The position numbers and the translations under genes are program-made. From contig NW_020312042.1 of assembly GCF_002999335.1 (NCBI RefSeq), positions 1-64,000 of the forward strand: 64,000 nucleotides of DNA, written 5' to 3'. Source of the stretch: Cyclospora cayetanensis. Lineage: Eukaryota > Apicomplexa > Conoidasida > Eucoccidiorida > Eimeriidae. Within the stretch, counting starts at the first letter, position 1. Every line of letters starts with the position of its first letter. This document shows positions 35,344 through 47,500 of this stretch, one piece after another. The notes under the pieces are model-generated. The model was not told where the DNA came from, ran no database searches, and worked only from the letters and a program-made list of their open reading frames with translations.

Positions 35344-38300
35344 TTACCCTTGAGACCATTCCTCTGGGATGTAGACTATTCGCTCCAGCGTAAATCCTTG
35401 AGCGTGGACACACTTGAGAAATTCTGCCCTCTTGTTGAGGACCGCGGAAGGTATACACTTGCTTTGAACATGATTCACGCTGATGGGTAGCTCGTGCAAC
35501 AAAAACTGAGGAGTCCTGGGCATGTGGCTCACAATGTATTCATCTGTTGTCTCCCGTAGCCTCCCCTCATGCCACAGGCAGGCGTACAAGTCCTTTAGGA
35601 TGGAGATACAAGCTGGGTATGATGGAGAACGGCATTTTTTGCTGCGGACGTCGCAGAAGCCAAACCCTCCCACACCCCAACATTCCCTGTCTGTAACGCA
35701 GTTTTTCTTGTCGAGCACAGTGCATCTCCCGGTGAACTTCCTAAATGTCCTTACGATATCTCTGCCCAAATTGTTGCCATACGGATTAGGCGTTTCCAGT
35801 GGAGATGGTAGCGCTAGCTGAGGGGGCATTCCTCCTTGAAGATGAGATGAATGCGCAGAGTGGCCGTATTCAAACCGCTGCCAAGGGGCACAGACGCTAT
35901 CTATGTCCACATTGTCTGTCAGCACTATCGGATCCCCTGCGGAGGCGTGCCGGGAAGAGAACCATGGACTACACTCCCCGTTGACGCAAGAAAGCCGGTC
36001 TTCACACTCTCGCGCACTGTCCCCGACACATGCCGCCCCTTCTCGTTTCCTAGGCTGGCAGCCTTGTGAGGCATGCAAGAAGGAGCAGTAGTGGTGCTGC
36101 AGCAGACAAGCGCAGAAGCAGGCAGCGAAACCGGCTCAGACACTTGTAATAAGAACCTAGACAGGCAAATTGCATGCTTTAAAGTCACATGAATCATTCT
36201 TATGATAAAAAGCCTTAACAACAGCCAGTCAACACAGCAGCAACCGGAATTTTGTTTTTCCAAGGAGCTAATCCTATGCAATCCAAAACGTGTTTCCTTT
36301 TCTTAAGGGCTGGAGCCACGCGTACAGCCTTCAGAAAGCCTTTCTCGGCCACATCGCCCTGTACTAGCCTGAACTCACCGTTGCGCAGCATCGATCCAAC
36401 CAACAGCCGCCCTTATACTCTGGAGGACGGCGGTTTGGCAGGCCTGGTAGAGTTGCCACGGGAGGGCTGACTGCTGGATGGGGCGTTAGAGGAGTATGCA
36501 GACCCGTGTTGAGGGGAGGCGATGGGAGGGGCCCCCCAATCGATGGGGTCACCATGGGCATATTGCCAAGCGGCGGGAAAGTAGGTTGGGAGGCAGTCGG
36601 GAAGTGCGAAGGGAGCGGAGGCACCACGGGAGGCAGGCGAGTGGGAATAGGCGGCCGCTGCATATTAAAGGGAGGATTAAGAGGAGGGAGGGGCCCCATA
36701 GGGCGTCTTACCGGAACTCCTAAAGGCGAAACAGGATTGACAGCAGTGCTGATAATACCTGGGAAAAAGAGCCCCTCGAGTTCTCCGCCCTCTTCGTCAG
36801 AGGCAGTGTCTCCTTGCGACTGCTCCAAGGAAGCGGCAGAGACCCCAGAAGATCCTGAGGCCTCCATTGCCTCTAATGCGGAGTCATAGGAAGAGTACCC
36901 CCGCTGCTGCTGCTGCTGCAGTTGTTGCAGCTGTTGAAGCTGCTGCAGGTGCACAGGCACTTGATTCTGCTGCTGCAAGGACCCGAGGGACGGGAAGACA
37001 CCTATGTCGTAGTTAGGGGATCCATAGATGTTCTGCTGGGGAAGGTTCGTTCCCATTGAGGCCATGCCAGCAGTACCAGGCAGCTGGGGGGGCAGCGATG
37101 GCGGGAAAGCCCCAAAGGTAGAAGGGAGGCTGCTCTCCTGATCCTCTGGAGTGAAGGCGTATGACACACCCGTAAACAGCCGAGCCAGTCGCTTGGCCAA
37201 GGAGCCGTTTAGAAGAGGGCGACTCTGTGATGACGTTGCTAATGAAGGTTGTGGCTGTTGAAGCGTGTGAAGATATTGCTGCGACATATCAGATCCCCAG
37301 GGAGCCTGCTGACCCGCAATAGTCTCCTCCCCCTCAGAGGACCCCCGTTCGCCCTCTATAGCCCCAAGAGCCTGCCCATACATGTCTCTCGGCGTAGTAA
37401 AAAATTCTGCCAACTCCTGTGGTGTAACGGTTTCTCCCAAAATGGCTGACACCTCTGCAGCCCGCTGCTCCCATGCACGCCGGATGGCTTGCTCGTCCAG
37501 CAATGATTCTTGTTCATTCTGACTAGAATTTTGGTGTCCTAAAGGCCTTTTCTGTATGCGTTTGTTCATTGTCTCTCCTGAAGAGTCCTTCCAACTCTCA
37601 TATTCTTGTTTTAGCAGTCTCGATGTGCGCGTAGGCTCTGTGTTCGTGGGCTGGGGCTGTTGCTCCTGGTCTGCGCTGAACCCATTAACGGCCAGTGGCA
37701 TTAAGAGCTCTTTCTGTTGCTCGAGAAGCAAGTGTTGGTGGTCAAGGGGAGACATAACTGGCTTACAGACACCCTGGACACACTGTAGGCAGCCTGATAC
37801 ACAGTGACGGAATCGGTCGCATGAGGCACCTGGGGGTAGATCCTTTACAATACAGTAGCGTGACAGGGAGTGCCTACCCCCTAAGGGCTCTCCGTCCACA
37901 GTCTGTGTGGCAGCATATCCGCAGATGCCAGACTCGCACAAAAAGGCATTCTGCTCCGTACAGCTGCCCCCCACGGTTATCAAACGGCGACAGATCTTCA
38001 GGTAGGGATCACAAGAGAGCCCCGTGGAACAGAGGTGCACAGAGGCTGCACAGCTCTTGCCTTCCCCTTCACTCCAAGGCAGCCGGCAATATCCTGAGGG
38101 CACAACTGACAGGCATAAGGTGCTAATGCTCAAAGAGGGGGCAACAGCAAGCTCAACCGGTCAAAGAAATCCAAAAGCACACATTAGGTCCTTTCCTTTC
38201 TATTCAGTGGGCCTTTGTAGCGGCTGCGGGGGACAGACCAGAAAAAGCGTATAGTAAGCTACCTAAAGAGGGATATGACATGATGTAATCATTTCGGGGA

Positions 38301-38576
38301 CTAACAGCGGACGATTTCATGTGTTCGTCTTTCCAAGTGAATACCTGTCCTTTGGTCTTTGGCGGTTGAGCAGATGAGAGGCATTTTGCATCTTGTACGC
38401 CTCCAATCGCTGTTTCCGCTCCAGTCAGCGCTACAGCTGTCACCTAGGGATGAAAAGCTCTTTTCTAAGACAATCCATTCCTCCTTCCGCAACACGATAA
38501 CAAGGGTGAGGATCAGCACCGCAATCAGTAGCACCGCAATGCCCACACCTATTAGTATCTTTGTCAGCTTCCTCAT
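35344..38576 (-). CDS. Cys-rich type II membrane protein of unknown function
   Basis: Three exons on the minus strand (38576-38345, 38093-36379, 36096-35344) join with consistent phases to 899 residues. The N-terminus has a short basic start and one strong hydrophobic segment (residues about 8-30, 'ILIGVGIAVLLIAVLILTLV'), which suggests a signal anchor with the bulk of the protein lumenal or extracellular. Two Cys-rich regions follow. One lies at about 45-215, with pairs such as 'LSCDPYLKIC' and 'CLQCVQGVC'. The other starts near 650, with 'LSCVNGEC', 'GFGFCDVRSKKC' and 'ACISILKDLYACLW'. Between them is a long Gln- and Pro-rich low-complexity spacer. The repeated G-x-x-C...L-x-C spacing suggests disulphide-bonded modules, but I do not recognise the family. 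A surface or secretory-organelle role is only a guess. Confidence 0.75.
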
Positions 38577-40930
38577 CCTCTCTTCTCAGTTCTTCTAGTC
38601 TACAGGTTACGTGCTGCTTCTCGAAGAAGGCTGAGGAGCGGCCTTGTAACACCGCTATTTCTATCTCTATCTCCCAACCATCGGGTAGAAGGATCATCAC
38701 CTTGTAACAGGAATAAAGGAACAGATGAAAGGAATGAAAGAAAAGTGGAAACAAGGGACCATTCCGATTGTTTGGAAAATTACCGGCAAAGTACAGTGGC
38801 CTTTCCTCCACGGTAGGGCACGGTCCACCGGGATTACAAAACTAGTGTGTGGCGTCTGAAATAAACCTTGTTCGGGGCAAGTTAATACCTAAATCAAACT
38901 AAGTACATTTTTAACTCCCATACGGGAATATTTCATTAGGAGAGTGTGCAGAGTAAGTCATGCAAAGCCCTTACAATCTCAACCTGCCCGCCTGTCTGCC
39001 AGCGAACGCGATTCAGGACCCTATGCCGTTAGCCCCAAACACCGACACCTACCCTCCTCGGCTCACAGCTAATTTGTTACTATTTTTAATGCTATTAGCT
39101 ATGTAATAACTATAGGATCGTCAGTAGAAGGTCACCACGAAGCGCAACTCGGAGAACCCGACAGGAAGATCTTAGGCCACTCTGGATGGGAGACTGCTAG
39201 GTCTAGAGAATAACGTGTTTTCCTTTTCCCTACATCGTCAATGTTTTTTCGTAGGACTTGATGGCTTCCGCCGAATATAGATATCGTGATCTAGAACGAG
39301 TAGATCTGTATACAACACTCACTTCCGAATTGTGTCTTCGGTTCTCACAGAGTGGAGTTATGTAGCTGTGGCTTCATCGTTTTAGCTTTTTGCAGCTTCT
39401 TCTGTCTCTTGATGCACGAAACATTGTAACTCTCTCTATAATGTGAGTTTTGTTGATCCTTGCAGCCTTGACATGCTCAGCTTATAGCCATACTTACGGC
39501 CAGCGTAATCCAGATACTCGGGAATTTAGATTCAATTTACGTTCCTTTCCTTGGATTCACCCTTTTCCTTCTTAGCTATACTCAATCAAACTGGCTGCAA
39601 AGGTCGTCGTGTCAGCACCTTCACATTTAAACTCGCCAATTCTTCAGGGTTTTCTAAACCTCCTATTACGGAGTTAAAACTCCAAATCTTTGCTTCTTCA
39701 GCTCTTGAGCTGGAGGCTACGCCAACTCGCTTTTTTGCCGAGGTTTGGTGCCTCGTTAAAATAGCCAGATACGGCGGAGTCGACTCTGTATTCATGGTAG
39801 TTTGCGCTAGCGCTTGTTAAGTTCCTCTGTTCGTTTAAGCGCAATTACAGCGGTGACAAGTTTATTTGGCGTTTTTATTGGAGAACTAAAAGTATAACAG
39901 TAAAGATGAGCAGTTGAGGCTCAGCCTGGAATCGAGTACAAAGAAGATCGAGGCACCCATGTACTGTGTTGATTCCTGAAGCGACACGAGCAAGCGCCTA
40001 CTGATCAACTGATCCACTACGTAGGCGCAAGGACCACTAATTTTTGGGACTAGTATTACGTAAGCGATATATGCGCCAACTTATATGGAAAGCGGGATTT
40101 GCCTAATTGCTGCAGCTGATCGCCGAAAGCGGCAAACAAAAATTATCCTACACAGACGCACCATAAGAATTAGAAGCAGCACAAGAGTAACCCCTTGTAG
40201 CACACCCTCCTTTCTATGTGGCTGTTGTCCTCTGCCTTAGTGATATCTGTTCGTTATTGAAGGGTGGGTTTGGGGTTCACAGTGCAAGGCCACTGGCATG
40301 GAGAACTTAAGCTATCCCCTAAATTGAGTTTGTAGTCTTTTATATTCCCGACAACTGCTTTTTGGTGGTGAACGGTTTAGATCAACAAGATGGGGATCCT
40401 TGAGTGCCTTTCAAGCTGTCATCCTTGCAGTGTTGGGGCATAATTCATGCTTTACTCCCGAAACACGCGCCCAGCATTGTCAGAAACTGTCCCCCTTCTC
40501 AAATGCAAGCCTCTTCTCATGATACTTTTCACTTGACTAAGCTCTTTGGCATTCTGTATTCAAAAGAATCCACCACAAGGAGTACAGTTCAGTATTGGCA
40601 CGTAACCGGAAGGCAAGTGTACGAAGCACCGAACTAAATTTAGCTTCAACATAGGGCAAGCGACTACGAACAGTCGGCACATTTGTCTGACCGATGCATC
40701 CTCAAGATTCATTCAAAGGCGTGACTACAAGATGGCCTGGCGGGGTTTTACAAGAAGACCCTACTGTAGCGGGGCGAGCTACATTCGGCACTATCGGCTA
40801 CCATAGATTTATTTAGCAGGCCACTCGTAAAGAATTGACGATCTGGTGTGTCTCAGTGGATCCCATCTATTATGTTGTTTGTCTGATACCAATAATGAAG
40901 TCTTGTGTGCGCTTGTTCTACATACAGTGT
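38577..40930. other. Intergenic region upstream of the Cys-rich gene
   Basis: Its left end is the likely promoter of the minus-strand Cys-rich gene. A 5S rRNA-like relic lies near 39.2 kb. I see nothing else supported. Confidence 0.45.
39115..39220 (+). pseudogene. 5S rRNA-like relic
   Basis: The sequence GGATGGGAGACTGC at 39184-39197 matches the strongly conserved 3' half (box C region) of eukaryotic 5S rRNA genes. A 'GAATAACGTG' stretch follows that resembles the usual GAATACC(A/G)(C/G)GTG end, and then T-rich runs that could end RNA polymerase III transcription. The 5' half is only loosely similar, so this is a decayed gene copy or a 5S-derived short repeat, not a functional 5S gene. Confidence 0.55.
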
Positions 40931-40934
40931 TGAA

Positions 40935-41000
40935 CTAGCTATTAATCCCTGGAGTGCTTAAAAGGTGCAGCTAAACACGTCGTGGTTTCCCCTCTCGCAA
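40935..41000 (+). repeat. Dispersed repeat R2, degraded copy
   Basis: The block 'AGTGCTTAAAAGGTGCAGCTAAACACG' carries the R2 core seen at 14345 and 55735, and lies a few hundred bases upstream of relic C. Confidence 0.3.
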
Positions 41001-41319
41001 ACTTCTGAACTATAGGGGAAGCAGGCAGGAAGGGGCAAAAACAATTTCGAGAAAGATTGAAGGACTTACAATCAAGTTTGTATTGAGTGGAAAATAAAGT
41101 GCGTTCCAACGGAGACCTTCGGTGCAGCGTTCGGATAAAAGGACTGCACAACTGGATCCAGCCATTCCGTCTTATCCACTAGATGCCAGGTTTTCCAAAA
41201 GCAGTTGGCTAGCTTGAATCAGCCAATTTCGTATTCCAGTGACCTGATATTCTCTGGCAACAGGCTGGGGAAAAGAACACTCGCGTTGGTACAGAGCCTG
41301 TTGGGGCACAAGATACCGG

Positions 41320-42450
41320 GCTGCAAGCTGCTGTGAAAGCAGTAGAAAGGGGTGTTTAGAGCTGCTTGATACTTCTTGTGAGATGGATCTGTTTTCCGAG
41401 CCCGCTCAGTTGTTAGCGCAGTACCTAAGATCCAGACTTGCTGACGAGTGGCAGGATGCAAGGATCGGCAAGAATACGTTAGCTTAATAGAGCTTCACAT
41501 AAGAATTCGGTTCTATCTGTGTGGTCCTTGACCTCTATGGTGGGTGTAAACCCCAACTGAGCAGCCGTATTTAGTGCGGTAAACCGAGCCCTATTCAGTG
41601 GGTTGTTGGGACGTTGAGAAATGCCAGCACTATTTGTATGGGTCTCTTTGTGGTGTCTACAGCGACCATTAGTTTTTTGTCGTCTTACAAAGGAATTTCA
41701 GTTCATCGCTCCTCCTGAAGTTTTTTGGCGTGGGTGCCTCCAGCAGTACCACTCTACAAGGAAGCAAAGTGAGGGCATCACCAACTTGGACAGCCACGCG
41801 CTTTTGCAACGACCTTGAGTCTTGCAACCGTCCAGCACAACGTCGCCTGTCTGTAAATTTACGGTTTGTAGCGACACTCCGTGTGTGACATGCTTGAACA
41901 GCCATTCATACGTTACTATTGCCAGGATTCAGGAAGGCAAAAGGATGAGGCACCAATACTTTAAGCATGACCTGCTGTGGTTCAAAACAAGGCAGGCACT
42001 CTCTCTGTCTTACATCGCGACTTCAGTTTAAATTGAGGCACAAAGCACACAAACATGTTATTCCGGGCCGTTAAAGGATTCATACTACAGTAGAAAGCCC
42101 TCACGGCTTTGTCGCTGGCCTTGGATGCTCCTCGTAACGGAGCAGTGTCCCGTTTCGTGCCCATTTTGTCAGCAAAATAAAGCCGGGCAACTCTCCTAAA
42201 CCTGGCCTATCGCAAAGATTTCTAGTTGCTGAAAGGATGTGGAGTGCTCTGAGTATAAAAGCTTTTATGGGCCTGCCGGAGATCGAATGCCCGGATAGCT
42301 ACTACATCTTCGTCGGCGAACTCAGCAAGAAACGCCCAGTACACTGTTTACTCCAGCTCTGTCACGGCTCAGGAAGGCCCTCAATTATTCATATCTCATG
42401 TCTGTAAGTTATCGGGTCCCCTATGACCATTCTCACAGAAGAGGAAGCAA
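41320..42450 (+). mobile_element. Ty3/Gypsy-like retrotransposon relic C (internally deleted)
   Basis: Bases about 41345-41530 align with 15740-15940 of relic A, including the 'GAGCTGCTTGA(T/C)AC' and 'AGACTTGCTGAC' blocks. From about 41565 the sequence matches the post-reverse-transcriptase part of relic B ('GAGCAGC(C/T)GTAT' and 'TGTTGGGACGTTGA'). The whole reverse transcriptase is therefore missing. Further right an integrase-core remnant reads 'YYIFVGELSKK' near 42300. All frames are broken. Confidence 0.65.
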
Positions 42451-42575
42451 ATTTCGTTAGCCATGCCTTCACAACAGTTCTACACAGTGACTATAATAAG
42501 ACCAGCGAGAAACACGCTGACGCAGAGAGCTAGACAAAGTATCGATTTGCAACATTACTTAATCTTTGCTACTAC

Positions 42576-42881
42576 CTATAAATGATTATAGCCACCAGCA
42601 AAGTGCCTTCCCATCCAATAAATATGCTGCAAGGAGGGCATGATTATCTCCGTCTGGAAGGTAAAAAGCGTGGTGCATCTGCACCAGGCTGATGAAAAGC
42701 TCGAATACTTCCCATCATCCGCGCCGCCATTCACGTCATCAGCCAGCAAATCATGCATTTCTGCCAGATCTGGAGCCACTAGCTCCACAAAAGCGGCTAA
42801 GAAGGCTCCTGCTGTCTTAACAGACGATTTGACGCTGTCAAATTTCATCAGCAGAGGTTTTTTCCTCTGGATTATTGCCAA
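42576..42881 (-). other. Unassigned open frame, possible gene remnant
   Basis: A 101-codon frame has a balanced composition over 'AGAFLAAFVELVAPDLAEMH' and 'LLADDVNGGADDGKYSSF', unlike most random frames nearby. I do not recognise a family. It sits between relic C and an R1 repeat and may be an exon, a gene fragment or chance. Confidence 0.2.
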
Positions 42882-43149
42882 AGCAAATCAAATTATTGAA
42901 TCAGCAAATAACCTGATCAAGACCAGACACAAGTTCTAGGGAACTGGGATATACACCTGTATTCCCAACCAATGGATGAGCGGTGAACAGCTGCATGGAA
43001 GAATGCCGTGCTACCAACTGTAAGCCACTTTGGCTCACCTAAGGTCTCCGTTGAGGCACCTAGTTCTAGACTCAATACAAACGTACTAAAAATTATTCTG
43101 TAATCTTCCAATAGCGCTGCTGTCTTACCCTGCACGTGCCTCTCGGAAT

Positions 43150-43395
43150 TCTGACGAGGGGAGGGGAGCATCTAGGGTATGTGGTGCTGCACAGTCTAAG
43201 CCCTCAAAGCAGTCACAGCTGGTTGTGCAGAGCGACGAGCGCGCATGCACAGTCCTTTTGCATCGAGCTAACACTACACTGCAATTAATAATAAGGTATG
43301 CAGCCAAGTAAACCAAGAAGTTGGTTTCTTATTGATTCTTGTTCGGAAATAACTAATACAGTCGGAACTGTCAAAGTGTAGCCTAACCTGCTACA
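43150..43395 (+). repeat. Dispersed repeat R1, copy 3
   Basis: Shared blocks include 'CAGTCACAGCTGGTTG', 'ACACTGCAATTAATAATAAGG', 'GCCAAGTAAACC' and terminal 'AGTGTAGCCTAACC'. Order and orientation match the copies near 1.6, 31.2 and 57.2 kb. Confidence 0.4.
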
Positions 43396-44535
43396 AAATG
43401 GTGGGCAGCAAAGGGGATGTTTTTTGTGCGTCGCTTGGTTTCACTGTGGATACACACTTGAATTGCCTAGCCAAATATTGCCCTTCTCCTCGAAAAGAAT
43501 CGGAAAAGTGACTTGTTGCCAGGATGGCACATCCCTGACTCTTTTTTAACGAACGCATAAATAGCCTGGCTACCGTTGACGATCCTACGACCGTGTGGTT
43601 CATACGACAAAGTACGACGGACGAAATAAAATGGACACTGTTGTGGAAGAAAATTAGGGGAGAATGCAAGGACGTGGTTCCGCGGCACTCCTGGCGCCCC
43701 TATGGGGGCCCACAGCCCCAGGAGCCCCTCTTTGTCATTGTGGCAACTGTCTTTTTCTGTCTCTATGCAACCTCTCTCCCGTATTCCTTTTTTCTTTATT
43801 GAGCGAAATCGCACTCCAATGCTACAGCACTAAACTACCCCTAGACACAGCAGCCCGCCCTCAAAGGCCCAAGTGGCCCTAAACCCAGACGCATGTAGCA
43901 AGTAGCGAACGACCAAATCCTAGAGGTCATTCTTCCGCTCCAGCCTTCTGTTTTCTGTATATTTGCTCTTTATACTGTCCCTCGTATGTTACGGATCCTT
44001 CTTTGCCGCCTCAGCTGTCCAGGCAGCGGTCTCTCCCCTCGCTCCTTTCGCACTTCGTCCCGTGGAAGAGGCACCATTTCCTCCGGCCTTACCTTATCTC
44101 CTCCCAGCCTTCGGCTTTTTCTAAAGCCAATCTCCCTGCAGGGCGGTGCTTGAACCGACCGTTGGCTTTCCCACGTTCCCTCCTCCTCCCCCCCTCGCGC
44201 CCGTGTGTGGCTCCTCCCTCCTTCCCCCCCCTCCGCCTTTCATTCGAACTCCTCATCCCTATCTGGGCTGCCTCTTTTCTTCACGTGTCCAGTCCCCGCG
44301 CCGACCTGCTGCCGCCGCCTGTCTTCTTCGGACGGCAGCCACCAGTGCTCGAGCTGCCTGGTGGAAGCTCGTTGGTGTGCCTGGTCTGTGCACCAGCGGC
44401 AGCTCCGGGAGGATCTGGAGCGCCTCAAGCACCACGGGGAGGCCGGCTTGCTCCCCGCATTGAGGGGAGGCTTCGGAAGTTTCGCCGGCGGCAGAGGCAG
44501 TTGAGTTCGAGGTTCAAGAGCATATTGGGTAAAAG

Positions 44536-47500
44536 ATGCCCCGAGACGAACGGCGGGGCAGGGAGCGGGAGGGCCACAAGGAACGGGGAGAGAGGGAGAA
44601 GGAGCGAGAGCGACTGGTGGATAGAGACAGAGGACGGGGCGATCGAGATCGGGATAGGCACAGAGAGCGAGAGAAGGAGAGAGAGCGCCACCGAGAGAAG
44701 GAAAGAGAAAGGGAGAAGGAAAGGGGGGAGAGGGACAGGCTCCGGGAGAGAGAGAAGCAGCGGGAGAGGGACAGAGAACGCGAGCGGGAACGTGAGCGCG
44801 AGAGAGAGAGGGAACGAGAGCGAGAGCGAGAGAGAGAGAGAGAGCCAGAGAGGGCAAGGGACAGACTGGACCGAGACAGAGATAGAAGCGATCGGCAGAG
44901 AGATTTGGGGAGGCATCACGATCGAGGAAGGGGAGGAAGAGACGGGCCGTTTTCCCGACGTTCGCGCAGCAGAGAAGGCGGTTCTTTCTACAGGCGGAGC
45001 ACTTGGCGTTCTGACAATCGCAAGCCCTATCGGTTTGACTCTCCGCCGCGTCTTGACGGGACGGAGGAGGACGGGGTATCCACAGCGGCTGCATTTGCAG
45101 CAGTGCCTGGTGCTGCTGCAGCTCTCAGCGGTGTATTGACGGCGGGCACTACAGCCCTTGCAGGAGCTGCGGGAGCTGCGACTGGAGCTGTTGCTGCGGC
45201 TGGCAGCGCGGCTATCCCCGGAGCGGCAGGCCTCGTGCAGCTCGATCCAGCAACGACCAAAGCAGCAAGGGAGCTGTACATTGGCAACCTTCCCCCGAAC
45301 GTCGAGGTTCCGCAGCTCCTCGAGTTTTTAAATGCAGCCATGGCAGCCGTTGGAGGAGGCGTTCTGCCAGGGCCTCCCGCAGTCAAAGCCTGGCGCAGTA
45401 GTGATGGGCACTATGCGTTTGTGGAGTTTCGGACGATGGAGGAGGCATCGAACGCCATGCAGCTGAACGGGCTGAGCTGTCTAGGGTTCAATCTGCGGAT
45501 TGGAAGGCCTAAGACGTATCCTATGGAGCTGCAGCACATCGTGCCTGCCCCGACGATTCCCTTGCTACACCCAGCGGCAGCCCTCGCGTCTGCAGTCGTC
45601 ACTCAGCTCACACAGCCAACGCAAATGCCCCTTGGAGAAGTTGCGTCCGTTGCAGTCAACGCCAAGGCGGCGCTCGAGGCAGCACAGGCTGCAGCCAGAG
45701 CTGCTCAAGGTCAAAATGGGGTTGAGGGTAAGCGCTTGGCAGTCTTCCAGGCAAGCCGTAATCATGAGGGATTGCTACGGCGCAGCCGTAAAAGAGACTG
45801 CTTTCGAGGAGGAGGGAAGACAAGGGCGGGCTCACTCGCTCGCTGCGGTGGATGCACAGCATCAGCTGTTGAGTCGGCATCCGCCAGCAGCGCGGTTACT
45901 GTGCAGTGGGGGGGGGTGCCAGAAGCTTGCGGTTCCAATGCTGGGCTTATCATTGTGCTTTTGCGTTCCTTGTAGGGCCTTCTCAACCCGACAGGCTCTG
46001 CGTCTTGGGCCTCCCCGCGAGTATGCCAGAAGAGAAGGTTAGCCAAAACGCCTTCTCCTGTTGCGGCTCTGCAGGAGTGTGGCTGGCTTTGGGGGCGCTT
46101 CAGAGCTGCCTAGATTTTGTGTTGGTGTGCCATCTCTAGCCAGTGGCGTGCGTGGGGCCTCTAGTCTGTGTGCCTCTGTGCATGCATGCCCTGTGCTCGT
46201 GGTGTGCAGATCCGCCAGCTGGTGGAGACTTTTGGGCCTCTTAAGACGTTCCACGTGCTCAAGAAAGACACTGATGATTCCCAGGTACTTGCAGTGCCTC
46301 TCCCACTCCTGCCTTCGTAGCGTGTGCCTAGATGAATGCAACCTTAAGGCCCGTCTTCCGTATGATGATTGGCGTGGCAGAGTAGGGGTGGCGGAGGGGG
46401 GGAGCTCGTTGGTCATGCAACGAGGCGTCTTTCGTTTCGCCTTGGCTCTATATAACGCGTTTCGTGTGGGTCTCTTCGCTGCTATATGCGCCGGCCTCTC
46501 AATGAGTTTTCCTCCAAGTCTGCCTTTCTTCCCAGGTTCCTTCCTTCTGTCTTCTGTCCTCTGCGGTGTTACTCCTACGCAGGTGGTGTGTGTGATCGAG
46601 TACCAGGACACGGACTCGCAGCAGCAGGCTATGGAAATCCTTCACACGAATTCTCCCTACAGAGTTGTCACTGCCGAGCAAGCCATTAACGAGGGGGCTG
46701 TTTCCTCCTTCTTAAAAGAAAAGATCTCTCTCGCTGGATCCAGCGCTGCGCCACCACTGCTGAGGCCCCAAGTCTGCACTCGCGTTCTGGTCCTCCACAA
46801 CATCGTCACCCCCCAAGATGTAAGGACTACAACAGCGCTTCATGAGTGTCTGCCACTCTAGCCACATGCATTCGAGCGTTTTCCCACACCTCTCTTTGCG
46901 TTCAATGGAAGGCACGCAGGACGAGACTGGACGAAAACGTGGTTTCACGGGAGGGATTTTCCGTCTTTACTTGCATATGCACCATCGCGCTCACTTTAGT
47001 TCCTTTTTAAGCCGCGCTTTGGGTATTCGTGTATGCTGGTGGCGTCGCAGCTGCTGTTGCTCTTTCTTTCTCTCTCTCTCTCTCGCTAAGTGGTGCTTCT
47101 TTCTCTGCGCTGGCCGATGGTGTATGCCTGTTTACGGCTGTGTTTTTTGGCTGCATTTTTGACTGCTGCAGCTGCAGGATGATGACGAGTATGCAGACAT
47201 CGTGGAGGACATTCGCATTGAATGCGAAGAGTGCGGAGGCCGAGTAGTTGAGGTGCAGGTGCCTCGTATGTGCCAAGACCCTTGCCTGGATCCTCGGCAT
47301 ATCCACTATCTTGACGATGCCGCTCAGAAAACGGAGGACGGAGTGGACGCCGGCGATGCTGCGGGCTCTGCTGTAGCTATGGGAGTGAAGAGAGAGGAGC
47401 AGGGCAGGGGGCCAGCTGCTTCTGGGAGTGAGTCGGCCTCCGCAAAGGCAGAACAAACTGGGGTCAAAACGGAGGCAAAAGACAGTAAAGAGGGTGACGG

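Larger units (their letters stand above)
42451..44535. other. Intergenic region upstream of U2AF
   Basis: It holds an R1 repeat copy, an unassigned minus-strand open frame, and at about 43.9-44.5 kb a GC-rich stretch that is probably the promoter and leader of the U2AF gene. A long plus-strand open frame (44003-45139) overlaps the U2AF coding start in another frame and is rejected as coding. Confidence 0.4.

Noticed and set aside
44240..45094. Long minus-strand open frames rich in Ser, Leu and Pro
   Set aside because: They are the reverse complement of the U2AF Arg/Glu-coding repeat, so they are low-complexity shadows.
44003..45139. Long plus-strand open frame of 378 codons
   Set aside because: It overlaps the U2AF start in another frame. 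Its length comes from the GC-rich leader and GA-rich repeat, and no domain is visible.
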